Of a stretch of DNA of 64,000 bases, positions 1 through 7,924 are shown piece after piece. Location: assembly GCA_038252255.1 (NCBI GenBank), contig JBBSAM010000009.1, positions 80,656 to 144,655 on the forward strand. Reading direction: 5' to 3'. The position numbers and the translations under genes are program-made. The notes beneath the pieces are model-generated. The model saw only the letters and a program-made list of their open reading frames with translations, made no database searches and was not told the origin of the DNA. The number at the start of each line of letters is the position of its first letter. The stretch's first letter is position 1. The DNA is from Chersky-806 sp038252255. GTDB taxonomy: Bacteria > Actinomycetota > Acidimicrobiia > IMCC26256 > JAENVU01.

Positions 1-25
1 CCCTGCTGGGAGCGGAGAATCTACC

Positions 26-1246
26 TCACGCGAGCAGGCTTCGGGCTATCTGGGAGATTTGGATCTCGTCCGTACCGGCATAGATCTGGAGGACCTTCGC
101 GTCCCGGGCCAACTGCTCCACCTCGAACTCCGCCATGTAGCCGTTGCCGCCGTGGAGCTGGACCGCTTCGAGGGCGACCTCGGTGGCCGCCCGGGCCGTG
201 TACAGCTTCATCGCGGACGCCTCGGTGAGGTCCATCGGGACCCCCGCCGCGCCCTTCTCGAGGGCCCGGAAGACGAGGTTCTCGGTGTTGAGCCGGTGCA
301 CCTCCATCCGGGCCAGCTTCTCCTGGATCAGCTGGTGATCCCCGATGGGCTTGCCGAAGCGCACCGTCTCCTTCGCGTACGCGATGCACAGCTCGAGGCA
401 GCGCTCGATGATGCCGAGCGACATCGCCGCGACACCGGTCCGCTCGATCGAGAACGCCTGCTTCGCGCCTTCCCGGTAGGGGACGTCCTCCGTCTCGCCG
501 AGCAGCCGGTCCTTGCCCGCGCGCACGTCGTCGAGGAAGAGCATCCCGGTCGGGGACGAGTGCATCCCCATCTTGCGCATCGCCTTCGTCTGCTCGAACC
601 CTTCCATGCCCTTGTCGAGCACGAACGAGAGGATCTTGCGGTCCGACGTCGGGTTCCCCTCGTCGAGCTTGCAGATGAAGATGGTGGTGTCGGCGTAGGG
701 GCCGTTGGTGATGAAGGTCTTCTGGCCGTTGAGGATGTACTCGTCGCCGTCTCGGCGCGCCGTCGATTGCATGCGCCCGAACGCGTCGGAACCGGAGTCG
801 GGCTCCGTGATCGCCCACGCGCCCACCTTGTCGAACGTGAGGAGATCGAGCGCCCACCGCTCCTTCTGCCGGGAGGTTCCACGGCTCATGATCGTGCCCG
901 CGGCGAGGCCGACGCTCACGCCCATCGCGGTCACCAACCCGGGCGAGCAACGGCAGAGCTCGATGATCGGCAGGAGCATGAAGCCCCCGGACCCGCCCGA
1001 CTCGCGTTCCTCCTTCTCCACTGACTGGTCGTCGGCGGTGTCCGGCGTGGCCTCGGCGTCCAGGCGCTTCTTGAAGCCGTCGCGGGCCATCTGGTCCATG
1101 CCGAACGTGCGGTACAGCTTGCGGATCACCTCGTACGGCGGCGTGTCGCCGAACTCGAGCTCGTCCCGCTGCGGGCGGACCTCGGCCTCGACGAAGGCCC
1201 GGACCGCCTCACGGATCATCTTGTGCTCGTCGCTCCACTCGTACAT
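26..1246 (-). CDS. acyl-CoA dehydrogenase
   Basis: 406-residue FAD-dependent acyl-CoA dehydrogenase, expected to introduce the alpha-beta double bond into an acyl-CoA. The core motifs are present: ITEPDSGSD near residue 146 (FAD/substrate loop), an LNGQKTFITNG strand near 172 and a C-terminal YAGTDEIQ segment. The usual YEGT glutamate is Ala, but IERTG carries Glu268 in the position used by isovaleryl-CoA-type enzymes, so it should be active. An acidic insert at about residues 58-88 is unusual. The start follows GGAAGGA five nt upstream. It is the last gene of the thiolase-DUF35-dehydrogenase operon reading leftwards. The substrate cannot be told from sequence. Confidence 0.9.
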   Translation of the reverse strand: MYEWSDEHKMIREAVRAFVEAEVRPQRDELEFGDTPPYEVIRKLYRTFGMDQMARDGFKKRLDAEATPDTADDQSVEKEERESGGSGGFMLLPIIELCRCSPGLVTAMGVSVGLAAGTIMSRGTSRQKERWALDLLTFDKVGAWAITEPDSGSDAFGRMQSTARRDGDEYILNGQKTFITNGPYADTTIFICKLDEGNPTSDRKILSFVLDKGMEGFEQTKAMRKMGMHSSPTGMLFLDDVRAGKDRLLGETEDVPYREGAKQAFSIERTGVAAMSLGIIERCLELCIAYAKETVRFGKPIGDHQLIQEKLARMEVHRLNTENLVFRALEKGAAGVPMDLTEASAMKLYTARAATEVALEAVQLHGGNGYMAEFEVEQLARDAKVLQIYAGTDEIQISQIARSLLA

Positions 1247-1279
1247 CGCGCTGTCCTTCCGGAGGTCGGTACCGCCACC

Positions 1280-1720
1280 CTACTTTTGCGGCACGAACAT
1301 CGGCACGACGACCGCGCGGTCTGGAACGGTCGGGAACGACAGCGCCCGGAAGCTCACCTCGACGGGCAGGTCGGCTCGCAGCGCGTCCGGTTCGGCATCC
1401 ACGAGGTACGTCACGATCCGCACCTCGGGCGCTTCCTCGAGCGTGACGAGCGCGGTGACGAACGGTGTCATCTCGGCGAACGCGGGGAGGAAGGGTCGCT
1501 GCACGACGGCCCAGGAGAACAACCGGGCCCGGCCGCTCGTGACGCGCCAGATGAGCACACCGCCACACGTCGGACAGGCCGCCTCCGGGTACCAGACCCA
1601 CTCGCCGCACTCGGCGCACCAGGGGATGACCAGCTCGTGGCGCGCCGCGCCGGCGAAGAACTCGGCGGTGAGCGGATCCTCGAGGTCCGGGAGCGGGAAG
1701 TCGGGTCGCTTGATCGCCAT
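1280..1720 (-). CDS. DUF35 OB-fold/zinc-ribbon acyl-CoA-associated protein
   Basis: 146 residues. An N-terminal rubredoxin-like zinc ribbon (CAECG then CPTCG, about residues 34-53) is followed by an OB-fold. Proteins of this family bind acyl-CoA and partner with SCP-x/Ltp thiolase-like enzymes; in mycobacterial steroid degradation the DUF35 domain of ChsH2 binds the Ltp2 aldolase (established knowledge). The start ATG lies 5 bp after the thiolase-like gene's stop, so the two are cotranscribed and probably form a complex. A longer upstream reading frame exists but overlaps the thiolase gene and is not used. Confidence 0.85.
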   Translation of the reverse strand: MAIKRPDFPLPDLEDPLTAEFFAGAARHELVIPWCAECGEWVWYPEAACPTCGGVLIWRVTSGRARLFSWAVVQRPFLPAFAEMTPFVTALVTLEEAPEVRIVTYLVDAEPDALRADLPVEVSFRALSFPTVPDRAVVVPMFVPQK

Positions 1721-1725
1721 CGTTC

Positions 1726-2925
1726 CTAGGCCTTCGAGAGAATGAGGGTGCTGGCGTGGGCGCCCGTGTAGCCGCCGTAGACACCGACCTCGCAGTCCGG
1801 GACCTGGGCGCTCGCGGTCCCCCGCAGCTGCTTCACCAGCTCGACGACGTGCGCGATCCCGAGCACGTACGCGTGCGAGAGCAGGCCACCGTGGGGATTG
1901 AACGGGAGCTTCCCCGCGTCGTGAAAGAGCGTGTCGCCCTCCACGAACCGACCGGCGTCCCCCTTCGGGCAGAAGCCGATGTCCTCGATCTGCATGAGCG
2001 ACACGACCGTGAACGGGTCGTAGGCGGTGAGCACGTCGACGTCGGCGGGTGTGAGACCGGCCATCGCGAACGCCGGTGGCGCGGAGAAGACCTGCGGCGT
2101 GCTCGTGAAGTCCGCCTGCTGGCTCCAGTGCGTGCCGCTGCCGGAGAGCCCTTCCGCGACTCCTCTCACCACTGCCGGTGGCTGCGGAAGATCCTTGGCC
2201 CGTTCGACGCTCGTCGTCACGTACGCCGCACCACCATCCGAGATGAGGCAGGAGTCGAACAACCGGAGCGGCTCGGCGAGGTACGGCGACGCGAGGTAGT
2301 CGTCGATCGTCATCCTCTTCCCGTGCATCACGGCCGCCGGATTGAGGTTCGCGTGTCTCCGGCACGCGACCGCGACCGCGCCGAACTGCTCCTCCGTCGT
2401 ACCGAACTCAATCATGTGCCGGCGCATGATCGTGGCGAAGTAGACGGGCTGCGGGAACCAGCCGAACGGCACTTCGAGGTTCTGCTTGGCCGTCTGCGTC
2501 GCGTGCACCTCGCCCGGTCCGCCCGTCATCGACGCCCGTTGCGTCGCCCACGCAACCGGGAAGACGTTGAGCACGTGACGCGCCTGGCCGCCGCCGATCG
2601 CCTTCGCCGCGAGGTACGGCGCGGTGCCGGCCCAGCTCATCCCGCCACCCCAGTGCGACGACCACATCTCGTGCGACGTGCCGAAGTGCTCGTGGAACGC
2701 CCCGACGTCGAAGTCGGCGAACGCGCCCGAGTACGTGAACCCGTCGATGTCCTCGGGCTGCAGCCCGGCGTCGGCGATCGCGCGGGCGGCCGCTTCGGCT
2801 CCGATCTCCCGGGCGGTGCGCCCGGAGGCCTTCGTGTACGCGGTCTCGCCGATGCCGACGATGGCGACCTGGCCGTTCACGTCGTCGAACGGAGTCGCGT
2901 GGCCCCAATCGGGCGTTGCCGTCAC
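1726..2925 (-). CDS. thiolase-like lipid-transfer protein (Ltp/SCP-x type)
   Basis: 399-residue thiolase-superfamily protein. The N-terminal thiolase strand VAIVGIGETAYTK and the C-terminal NPHGGLLSHAY and GGYTGAHAS segments are clear. Where thiolases carry the nucleophilic Cys in a GCASG-type motif, this protein reads HWGGGMSWAG (residues 91-100), so it lacks the thiolytic cysteine. That fits the Ltp2-like retro-aldolase branch better than a true thiolase. The GTG start at 2925 is chosen because a TAGCCT -10 box sits 7 nt upstream, typical of leaderless actinobacterial mRNAs; this also avoids overlap with the divergent GNAT gene. Next to a DUF35 partner. Confidence 0.82.
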   Translation of the reverse strand: MTATPDWGHATPFDDVNGQVAIVGIGETAYTKASGRTAREIGAEAAARAIADAGLQPEDIDGFTYSGAFADFDVGAFHEHFGTSHEMWSSHWGGGMSWAGTAPYLAAKAIGGGQARHVLNVFPVAWATQRASMTGGPGEVHATQTAKQNLEVPFGWFPQPVYFATIMRRHMIEFGTTEEQFGAVAVACRRHANLNPAAVMHGKRMTIDDYLASPYLAEPLRLFDSCLISDGGAAYVTTSVERAKDLPQPPAVVRGVAEGLSGSGTHWSQQADFTSTPQVFSAPPAFAMAGLTPADVDVLTAYDPFTVVSLMQIEDIGFCPKGDAGRFVEGDTLFHDAGKLPFNPHGGLLSHAYVLGIAHVVELVKQLRGTASAQVPDCEVGVYGGYTGAHASTLILSKA

Positions 2926-2932
2926 GGGCGCG

Positions 2933-2942
2933 AGGCTAACGT
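2933..2942. promoter_or_regulatory. overlapping bidirectional leaderless -10 boxes
   Basis: The minus-strand box TAGCCT (2938-2933) lies 7 nt before the GTG of the thiolase-like gene. The plus-strand box TAACGT (2937-2942) lies 7 nt before the ATG of the GNAT gene. The two boxes share two bases, so the 24-bp spacer can start both transcripts at their own start codons. Inferred from spacing; no transcript data. Confidence 0.6.
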
Positions 2943-2949
2943 CCGCCCG

Positions 2950-3762
2950 ATGCCGACTCGTCTCGATGCCGCGGCCACCTCCGAAGCCGTTGCCGGCAAC
3001 CTCAACCTGCTCGAGTTCACCCGCGAAGACGTTCGCTGGCAACGCCCGCACACGATCCTCGAAGAGAGCGGCGTGCTCATGTTCGCGGGCGCGTCGGACT
3101 TCCCCGCGTACAACAACGGGGTGCACCGGGCCGACGACTCCGTACCCGCAGAAGAGGTGATCGCCCGGGCCCGTGAGTTCTTCGCGGCGCGCAATCGTGG
3201 GTTCTCGGTGTGGATCCGCGACACCGGCGAGGACGACGACCTCGCGGCGGCTGCAGACGCCGCGATGATCGGTGCGTTCGCCGATTCACCCCAGATGATC
3301 TGCCGGACGCGCCTCGCGGATCGCCCGCTTCCCGACGGGGTCGAGATCCGGATGGTCTCCGACGCGGCCGGCGTCGCCGAGTACGCGGACGTCACGGCGA
3401 AGGCCTACGTAAGCCTCGGTTCCCCGGATGACGCGACGCGGAGCCACTTCAACGGGCCGAACGCGATGCTGGCGCCGCACGTGCACTCGGCCGTCGCGTA
3501 CCTCGAGGGCGCGCCGGTCTCCGTCGCGCAGATCCTGCTCAGCCACGGGATCGCGGGCGTGTACTGGGTCGGCAGCCTCGAAGCGGCTCGGGGCCGGGGC
3601 ATTGCCGAGGCGGTCACCCGTCACGTGACGAACCTCGGCTTCGACCTCGGCGCGACGAACGTGCAGCTGCAGGCGTCGCCGATGGGCGAACCGATCTACC
3701 GCCGCATGGGCTACGAGGATCTCCACCGCCGCGAGTTCCGCCTCGCCCCACCCCCGACCTGA
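2950..3762 (+). CDS. GNAT-family N-acetyltransferase
   Basis: 270 residues. The C-terminal half holds the GNAT fold: VYWVGSLEAARGRGIAEAVTRH is the acetyl-CoA pyrophosphate-binding V/I-x-x-x-x-RGxGxA segment, followed by VQLQASPMGEPIYRRMGY, the typical last strand and helix. The N-terminal half (MPTRLDAAATSE onward) is probably a degenerate second GNAT-like module. The ATG at 2950 follows the leaderless -10 box. Substrate unknown. It is a monocistronic unit ended by the 47-bp palindrome at 3779. Confidence 0.8.
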   Translation: MPTRLDAAATSEAVAGNLNLLEFTREDVRWQRPHTILEESGVLMFAGASDFPAYNNGVHRADDSVPAEEVIARAREFFAARNRGFSVWIRDTGEDDDLAAAADAAMIGAFADSPQMICRTRLADRPLPDGVEIRMVSDAAGVAEYADVTAKAYVSLGSPDDATRSHFNGPNAMLAPHVHSAVAYLEGAPVSVAQILLSHGIAGVYWVGSLEAARGRGIAEAVTRHVTNLGFDLGATNVQLQASPMGEPIYRRMGYEDLHRREFRLAPPPT

Positions 3763-3778
3763 GCCGCAGACCCTCCCA

Positions 3779-3825
3779 CCGTTTGTGCCAAGAGGTTCCC
3801 CAGAGAACCCAACCAGCACAAGCGG
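3779..3825. repeat. 47-bp palindromic repeat, copy A
   Basis: Begins 17 bp after the GNAT stop codon. Left arm starts CCGTTTGTGCC, the centre reads GGTTCC-CCAGA-GAACC, and the right arm ends AGCACAAGCGG. The outer 10-bp arms pair with one T:G mismatch and GGTTC/GAACC forms an inner stem. Copies B (35393-35439) and C (51804-51850) have the same length and centre. Likely a terminator or a small mobile palindrome. Confidence 0.75.
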
Positions 3826-3854
3826 AAGCGCTCGGACGGCGAGGACGGCGCAAT

Positions 3855-3884
3855 CTGACGGGTCGTCAGGTGGCGCGATAGCGT
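3855..3884 (+). promoter_or_regulatory. palindromic operator and -10 box of the amidohydrolase operon
   Basis: CTGACG-GGT-CGTCAG (3855-3869) is a perfect 6-bp inverted repeat with a 3-bp spacer, the size of a TetR-type operator. It lies just upstream of TAGCGT (3879-3884), which is 7 nt from the ATG at 3892, so a bound repressor would cover the -35 to -10 region of a leaderless promoter. The regulator is unknown. Confidence 0.5.
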
Positions 3885-3891
3885 CGAAATC

Positions 3892-4767
3892 ATGCCGATG
3901 CCGAGTGACATCGGGGTGATCGACCTCATGCTGGGAATCCCGAGTGGGGATCCCAAGCGCTGGTACGACTTCCTCCGCACCCAGCTCCTGGACCGCGAGA
4001 GCCGGGAGGACTTCGAGTTCCCGGCCCAGTACATGTTCAAGCATGTGCCGAACTTCCAGGAGCATCTCGACGATCCCGTGAGCTACCTGCTGTCCGAGAT
4101 GGACAAGCACGGCATCTCGATGGCGATGGTCGGGACCAGCTTCAAGAACGACCAGTCCCAGAAGGCCATCAAGGACTACCCGGACCGCTTCTTCGGGAGC
4201 TTCGAGGTGGACCCGAACCGGGGCATGGAGGCGGTCCGCGAGCTCGAGGCCGCGGTCAAGGAGCTCGGCGTGAAGGCCGCCACCGCGTTCCCGGCGGGAC
4301 TCACTCCCCAGGTGCCGATCAACGACAAGAAGTTCTACCCGATCTACGCGAAGTGCGTGGAGCTCGACATCCCCATCTGCGTCTGCGCGGGAGTGCCGGG
4401 GCCTCGGGTGCCGTTCGCACCGCAGGAAGTCGGGCTCATCGACGAGGTGTGCTGGTTCTTCCCCGAGCTGAAGTTCGTGACCCGACACGGCTGTGAGCCA
4501 TGGGCCGACCTCGCGGTGAAGCTCATGCTCAAGTGGCCGAACCTGCACTACTCGACGAGTGCGTTCGCGCCGAAGTTCTACCCGAAGGACGTCATCCACT
4601 TCGCCAACACCCGTGGCGCCGACAAGGTGATGTATGCGGGCTACTTCCCCATGGGGCTGAGCCTGGATCGCATCTTCGAAGAGATGCCCGACGTGCCGTT
4701 CCGCGACCACGTGTGGCCCAAGTTCCTGCGCGAGAACGCGGTTCGGGTCTTCAAGCTCGACGAGTGA
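3892..4767 (+). CDS. amidohydrolase-2-fold protein, paralogue 1 of 3
   Basis: 291 residues of the amidohydrolase-2 (ACMSD-like) TIM-barrel family. The C-terminal half is well conserved (FVTRHGCEPW, KWPNLHYSTSAFAPKFYP, NTRGADKVMYAGYFP). Members normally bind a metal through an N-terminal HxH and a late Asp in a GTDYP-like loop. Here the first strand reads VIDLMLG with no HxH, and the late loop reads YAGYFP with Tyr for Asp. Catalysis by the usual mechanism is therefore doubtful. First gene of a three-gene operon, preceded by a leaderless promoter. Substrate unknown. Confidence 0.82.
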   Translation: MPMPSDIGVIDLMLGIPSGDPKRWYDFLRTQLLDRESREDFEFPAQYMFKHVPNFQEHLDDPVSYLLSEMDKHGISMAMVGTSFKNDQSQKAIKDYPDRFFGSFEVDPNRGMEAVRELEAAVKELGVKAATAFPAGLTPQVPINDKKFYPIYAKCVELDIPICVCAGVPGPRVPFAPQEVGLIDEVCWFFPELKFVTRHGCEPWADLAVKLMLKWPNLHYSTSAFAPKFYPKDVIHFANTRGADKVMYAGYFPMGLSLDRIFEEMPDVPFRDHVWPKFLRENAVRVFKLDE

Positions 4768-5678
4768 GCGACTCCCCCACCGTCAACACCGCGTTCGAGG
4801 ATGCGCGCGCGGGAGGCGTGGTCGACACGTTCCTGTCGATGCCCGCGCCGCGGGCCGAGAAGGCGAAGGTCTACGACTACATCCGCAAGCAGTCCCTCGA
4901 CACCGAGACCCAGTCGATGGAGATGCCGGCGGAGTACATGTTCAAGGGCGTGCCCCACTACGAGGAGCTGAGCGACCCGGTCGCCGAAGTGCTCGCGCAG
5001 ATGGACGAGCACGGGATCCGGTTGATGATGCCGGGCATCCACGAGAACCAGCACGCGAAGCGCGCGTGCAAGGAGCACCCGGGCCGGTTCGCCGGCGTGG
5101 CCAACGTGAACCCGAACACCGGCATGGAAGCCGTCCGGGACCTCGTCCGCTTCGTCCGTGAGGAAGGCGCGGTCTCCGCGCACGTCTGGGGCACCGGGCT
5201 GATCCCGCAGGTGCCGGTCAACGACAAGAAGATGTACCCGATCTACGCCAAGTGCGTGGAGCTCGACGTGCCGATCATGCTGTACGCGGGCGTTCCCGGG
5301 CCGCGCATCCTGATGGCACCCCAAGAGGTCGGGTTGCTCGACGAGGTGTGCTGGTTCTTCCCCGAGCTGAAGATCGTCGTGCGGCACGGCGCGGAGCCGT
5401 GGACCGAGCTGATGGTGAAGCTGCTGTTGAAGTGGCCGAACCTCTACTACTCGACCAGCGCGTTCGCGCCGAAGCACTACCCCGAGGACATCATCAACTT
5501 CGCCAACACCCGCGGCGCCGACAAGATCCTCTACGCGGGCTACTACTCCGCCGGCCTCGGCCTCGACCGGATCTTCTCCGAGCTGCCGAGCGTGCCGTTC
5601 CGCGACCACGTCTGGCCGAAGTTCCTGCGCGAGAACGCCGTCCGGGTGTTCGGCCTCGAAGATCGGATCTCAACGTGA
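4764..5678 (+). CDS. amidohydrolase-2-fold protein, paralogue 2 of 3
   Basis: 304 residues, close paralogue of its neighbours (shared VPVNDKKMYPIYAKCVELD, IVVRHGAEPW and FRDHVWPKFLRENAVRVF segments). The first strand reads VVDTFLSMP, without HxH, and the late metal-ligand loop reads YAGYYS. The GTG start at 4764 overlaps the preceding TGA (GTGA), which implies translational coupling and near-equal synthesis. Such co-production suggests a hetero-oligomer, but that is inference. Confidence 0.82.
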   Translation: MSDSPTVNTAFEDARAGGVVDTFLSMPAPRAEKAKVYDYIRKQSLDTETQSMEMPAEYMFKGVPHYEELSDPVAEVLAQMDEHGIRLMMPGIHENQHAKRACKEHPGRFAGVANVNPNTGMEAVRDLVRFVREEGAVSAHVWGTGLIPQVPVNDKKMYPIYAKCVELDVPIMLYAGVPGPRILMAPQEVGLLDEVCWFFPELKIVVRHGAEPWTELMVKLLLKWPNLYYSTSAFAPKHYPEDIINFANTRGADKILYAGYYSAGLGLDRIFSELPSVPFRDHVWPKFLRENAVRVFGLEDRIST

Positions 5679-6580
5679 CGACCAACCCGGCGTTCGACGC
5701 CGCGCTCGCGGCCGGTGGCGCGATCGACACCTCGGTCGGCGTGCCCAAGACGCGTGAGGAGATGTTCGCCTTCTACGGCTTCATCCGGGACCAGGCCAAG
5801 GATGCGGAGTCGAAGCAGGGTGAAGGCAATCTCGCGATGCCCGCGGGGTACATGTTCAAGCAGCCACCGGGCTGGGACGCCGAGGAGCTCGGCGACCCGG
5901 TCGAGTTCCTGATCGCCGAGCACGACCGCCACGACATCCGGCGGGCGATCGTCTCCGTCGAGGATCCCGAGGGTGCTCGGGCCGTGCGAGAGCACCCCGA
6001 GCGGTTCTTCGCGTCGATCGGCGCCAACCCGAACCACGGAATGGAGGCCGTCCGCAAGATCGAGAGGTACGCGGCGGAATTCGACCTCAAGTGCGTCGGC
6101 GCGTTCCCGGCCGGCTTGAACCCGCAGGTCGCGGTGGACGACAAGAAGTGGTTCCCGATCTACATGAAGTGCGTCGAGCTCGACATCCCGTTCGCGTCGA
6201 CGATGGGCGTGCCGGGACCGCGCATCCCGTTCTCGCCGCAGGACGTCGCGCGCCTCGACGAGATCTGCTGGTACTTCCCCGAGCTGAAGTTCGTCACCCG
6301 GCACGGCTGTGAGCCGTGGACCGAGCTCGCGGTGAAGCTCATGCTCAAGTGGCCGAACCTCTACTACTCGACCACCGCGTTCGCGCCGAAGCACTTCCCC
6401 AAGGACATCATCAACTACGCGAACACCCGTGGCGCCGACAAGATCATCTGGAGCGGGTACTTCCCCGCCGGCCTCAGCTACGACCGCATCTTCTCGGAGC
6501 TCCCCGACGTGCCGTTCCGCGACCACGTGTGGCCGAAGTTCCTACACGAGAACGCGGCCCGGGTCTTCAAGCTCGGCTGA
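5675..6580 (+). CDS. amidohydrolase-2-fold protein, paralogue 3 of 3
   Basis: 301 residues, again with a GTGA overlap at its start. It shares AVDDKKWFPIYMKCVELD, FVTRHGCEPW and FRDHVWPKFLHENAARVF with its siblings. The first strand reads AIDTSVGVP (no HxH) and the late loop reads WSGYFP, so all three paralogues have lost the same metal ligands while keeping the RHG histidine. Its 3-prime end overlaps the convergent GT-C gene by 39 bp. Tandem duplication within the lineage is the simplest origin. Confidence 0.82.
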   Translation: MTTNPAFDAALAAGGAIDTSVGVPKTREEMFAFYGFIRDQAKDAESKQGEGNLAMPAGYMFKQPPGWDAEELGDPVEFLIAEHDRHDIRRAIVSVEDPEGARAVREHPERFFASIGANPNHGMEAVRKIERYAAEFDLKCVGAFPAGLNPQVAVDDKKWFPIYMKCVELDIPFASTMGVPGPRIPFSPQDVARLDEICWYFPELKFVTRHGCEPWTELAVKLMLKWPNLYYSTTAFAPKHFPKDIINYANTRGADKIIWSGYFPAGLSYDRIFSELPDVPFRDHVWPKFLHENAARVFKLG

Positions 6581-7900
6581 CGCGTCCTCGCCCGGCACTC
6601 GCGGGAGGAGCGCGAGACCGAGCAGCAGGATCCCGAGGATTGCCTGCACGTTTCCGAGCAGTGCGTGCCGGATGGGCGACGCCGAGTCGCCGTGCCACGC
6701 GATCAGCAGGTGTGGGAGCGCGAGGACCACGAGCCCGAGCGCGACCAGCCAGATGGCGTCACGCATTCGACGCCGCCAGAGCCCCGCGGCGAACAGCGCG
6801 ACGAACGCCACGGCCGCGGCCGGCCAGGGCCAGAAGAGCATCGTCGAGATCAGCGGCACCGCGTTGGCGCCGGGCGAGTAATCCGTGACGGTGCGCCGCA
6901 GGTGGACCCGCTCCGGCGTCTCGAAGGGCTCGAACAGCGTGTAGCTCGGGTGCGTGGCCAGCCAGACGACGTAGGTGCGGGCGCCCTGGTTCTTCACCCA
7001 GGCCGAGTAGCGCGTGAACTTTCGGTCCCGTGCCGACGGGCCCGCGGTCAGCGCGCCGGTGTCCGTGTGGTGGGGATCGCGGGCGAGCTCGCGCAGCGCT
7101 GCGCCCTGCGGGAGCCCGTGGTCGATCCACCAGCTCAGCCGATCCGGGTACGGAATGATCCGGTCCGCCAGCACGTGACGCAGCGGGTCCCAACCCCGGA
7201 CCGTGCTCATCGAGACGACGAGCGCGCCCCCGCCCACCAGCACGAGCAGCAACGCCGCGACCGCCAGCTTCGGCGCGATCGACGCCCGGCGGACCAGCGC
7301 GAGCAGCGCGGCCGCGCCGAGCACCACTCCGACGCCCAGCACGACATAGATGTTCGTGTCCCGGGTCGAGATCCACGCGCCCGCGCTCAACACCACCGCC
7401 GCGAGCCGGATCCAACCCGGGCGCCGTCCGAACCAGATGAGCGATGCCACGAGGAGGGCGAACAGCGACAGGGCCAGCGACTCGCTCAGCATCACCCGAT
7501 CCCAGATCGCGATCGGCGTGGTCACAGCGAACACGAGCACCGCGCAGAGGGAGACGAGGCGCGGCCAACCCGCGCGGGCTCCGGCCGCCACGACCCAGGC
7601 CAGCAGCGCCCAGGCGAGGATCGACAGCGCGACCTGCGCCACGATCACCGCTTCGTGGCTGCCGACGAGCTTCAAGAGGAGCGGGAAGCCCGGTGGCTTG
7701 CGCCCGGCCCAGAAGCGCGCGCTGAGCAGCGACTTCGACGCCTGCACGTCATAGGACTTCGTGTCCGACCATGACACCGGCTTGCCGACGGCCAGCCAGC
7801 ACCGGACCGCGGCGAAGCCGATGAGCGCCACCACCGCGGCGGCTCCGGTCCGGTCGAGCCGGCCGGCGCGGTCGCTACGGGCGGACAGGGGCGCGGTCAT
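6542..7900 (-). CDS. multi-spanning GT-C-like membrane protein
   Basis: 452 residues with about ten hydrophobic segments. After the first membrane helix comes SWSDTKSYDVQASKSLL, the acidic first-loop motif seen in lipid-linked sugar transferases of the GT39/GT-C class, then ARFWAGRKPPGFPLLLKL. A long extracytoplasmic loop (about residues 240-345) separates two membrane domains. Probably uses a polyprenyl-phosphate sugar on the outer membrane face; donor and acceptor are unknown. It follows the sulfatase-fold gene by 24 bp on the same strand, so the two likely act on the same envelope polymer. Confidence 0.65.
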   Translation of the reverse strand: MTAPLSARSDRAGRLDRTGAAAVVALIGFAAVRCWLAVGKPVSWSDTKSYDVQASKSLLSARFWAGRKPPGFPLLLKLVGSHEAVIVAQVALSILAWALLAWVVAAGARAGWPRLVSLCAVLVFAVTTPIAIWDRVMLSESLALSLFALLVASLIWFGRRPGWIRLAAVVLSAGAWISTRDTNIYVVLGVGVVLGAAALLALVRRASIAPKLAVAALLLVLVGGGALVVSMSTVRGWDPLRHVLADRIIPYPDRLSWWIDHGLPQGAALRELARDPHHTDTGALTAGPSARDRKFTRYSAWVKNQGARTYVVWLATHPSYTLFEPFETPERVHLRRTVTDYSPGANAVPLISTMLFWPWPAAAVAFVALFAAGLWRRRMRDAIWLVALGLVVLALPHLLIAWHGDSASPIRHALLGNVQAILGILLLGLALLPRVPGEDASAELEDPGRVLV

Positions 7901-7924
7901 CTTGCCTGAGCGTCGGGCCGCGGC

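Noticed and set aside
4641..5609. Long minus-strand frames opposite the amidohydrolase genes
   Set aside because: High-GC antisense shadows of the real genes, repeated at the same relative place in all three paralogues.
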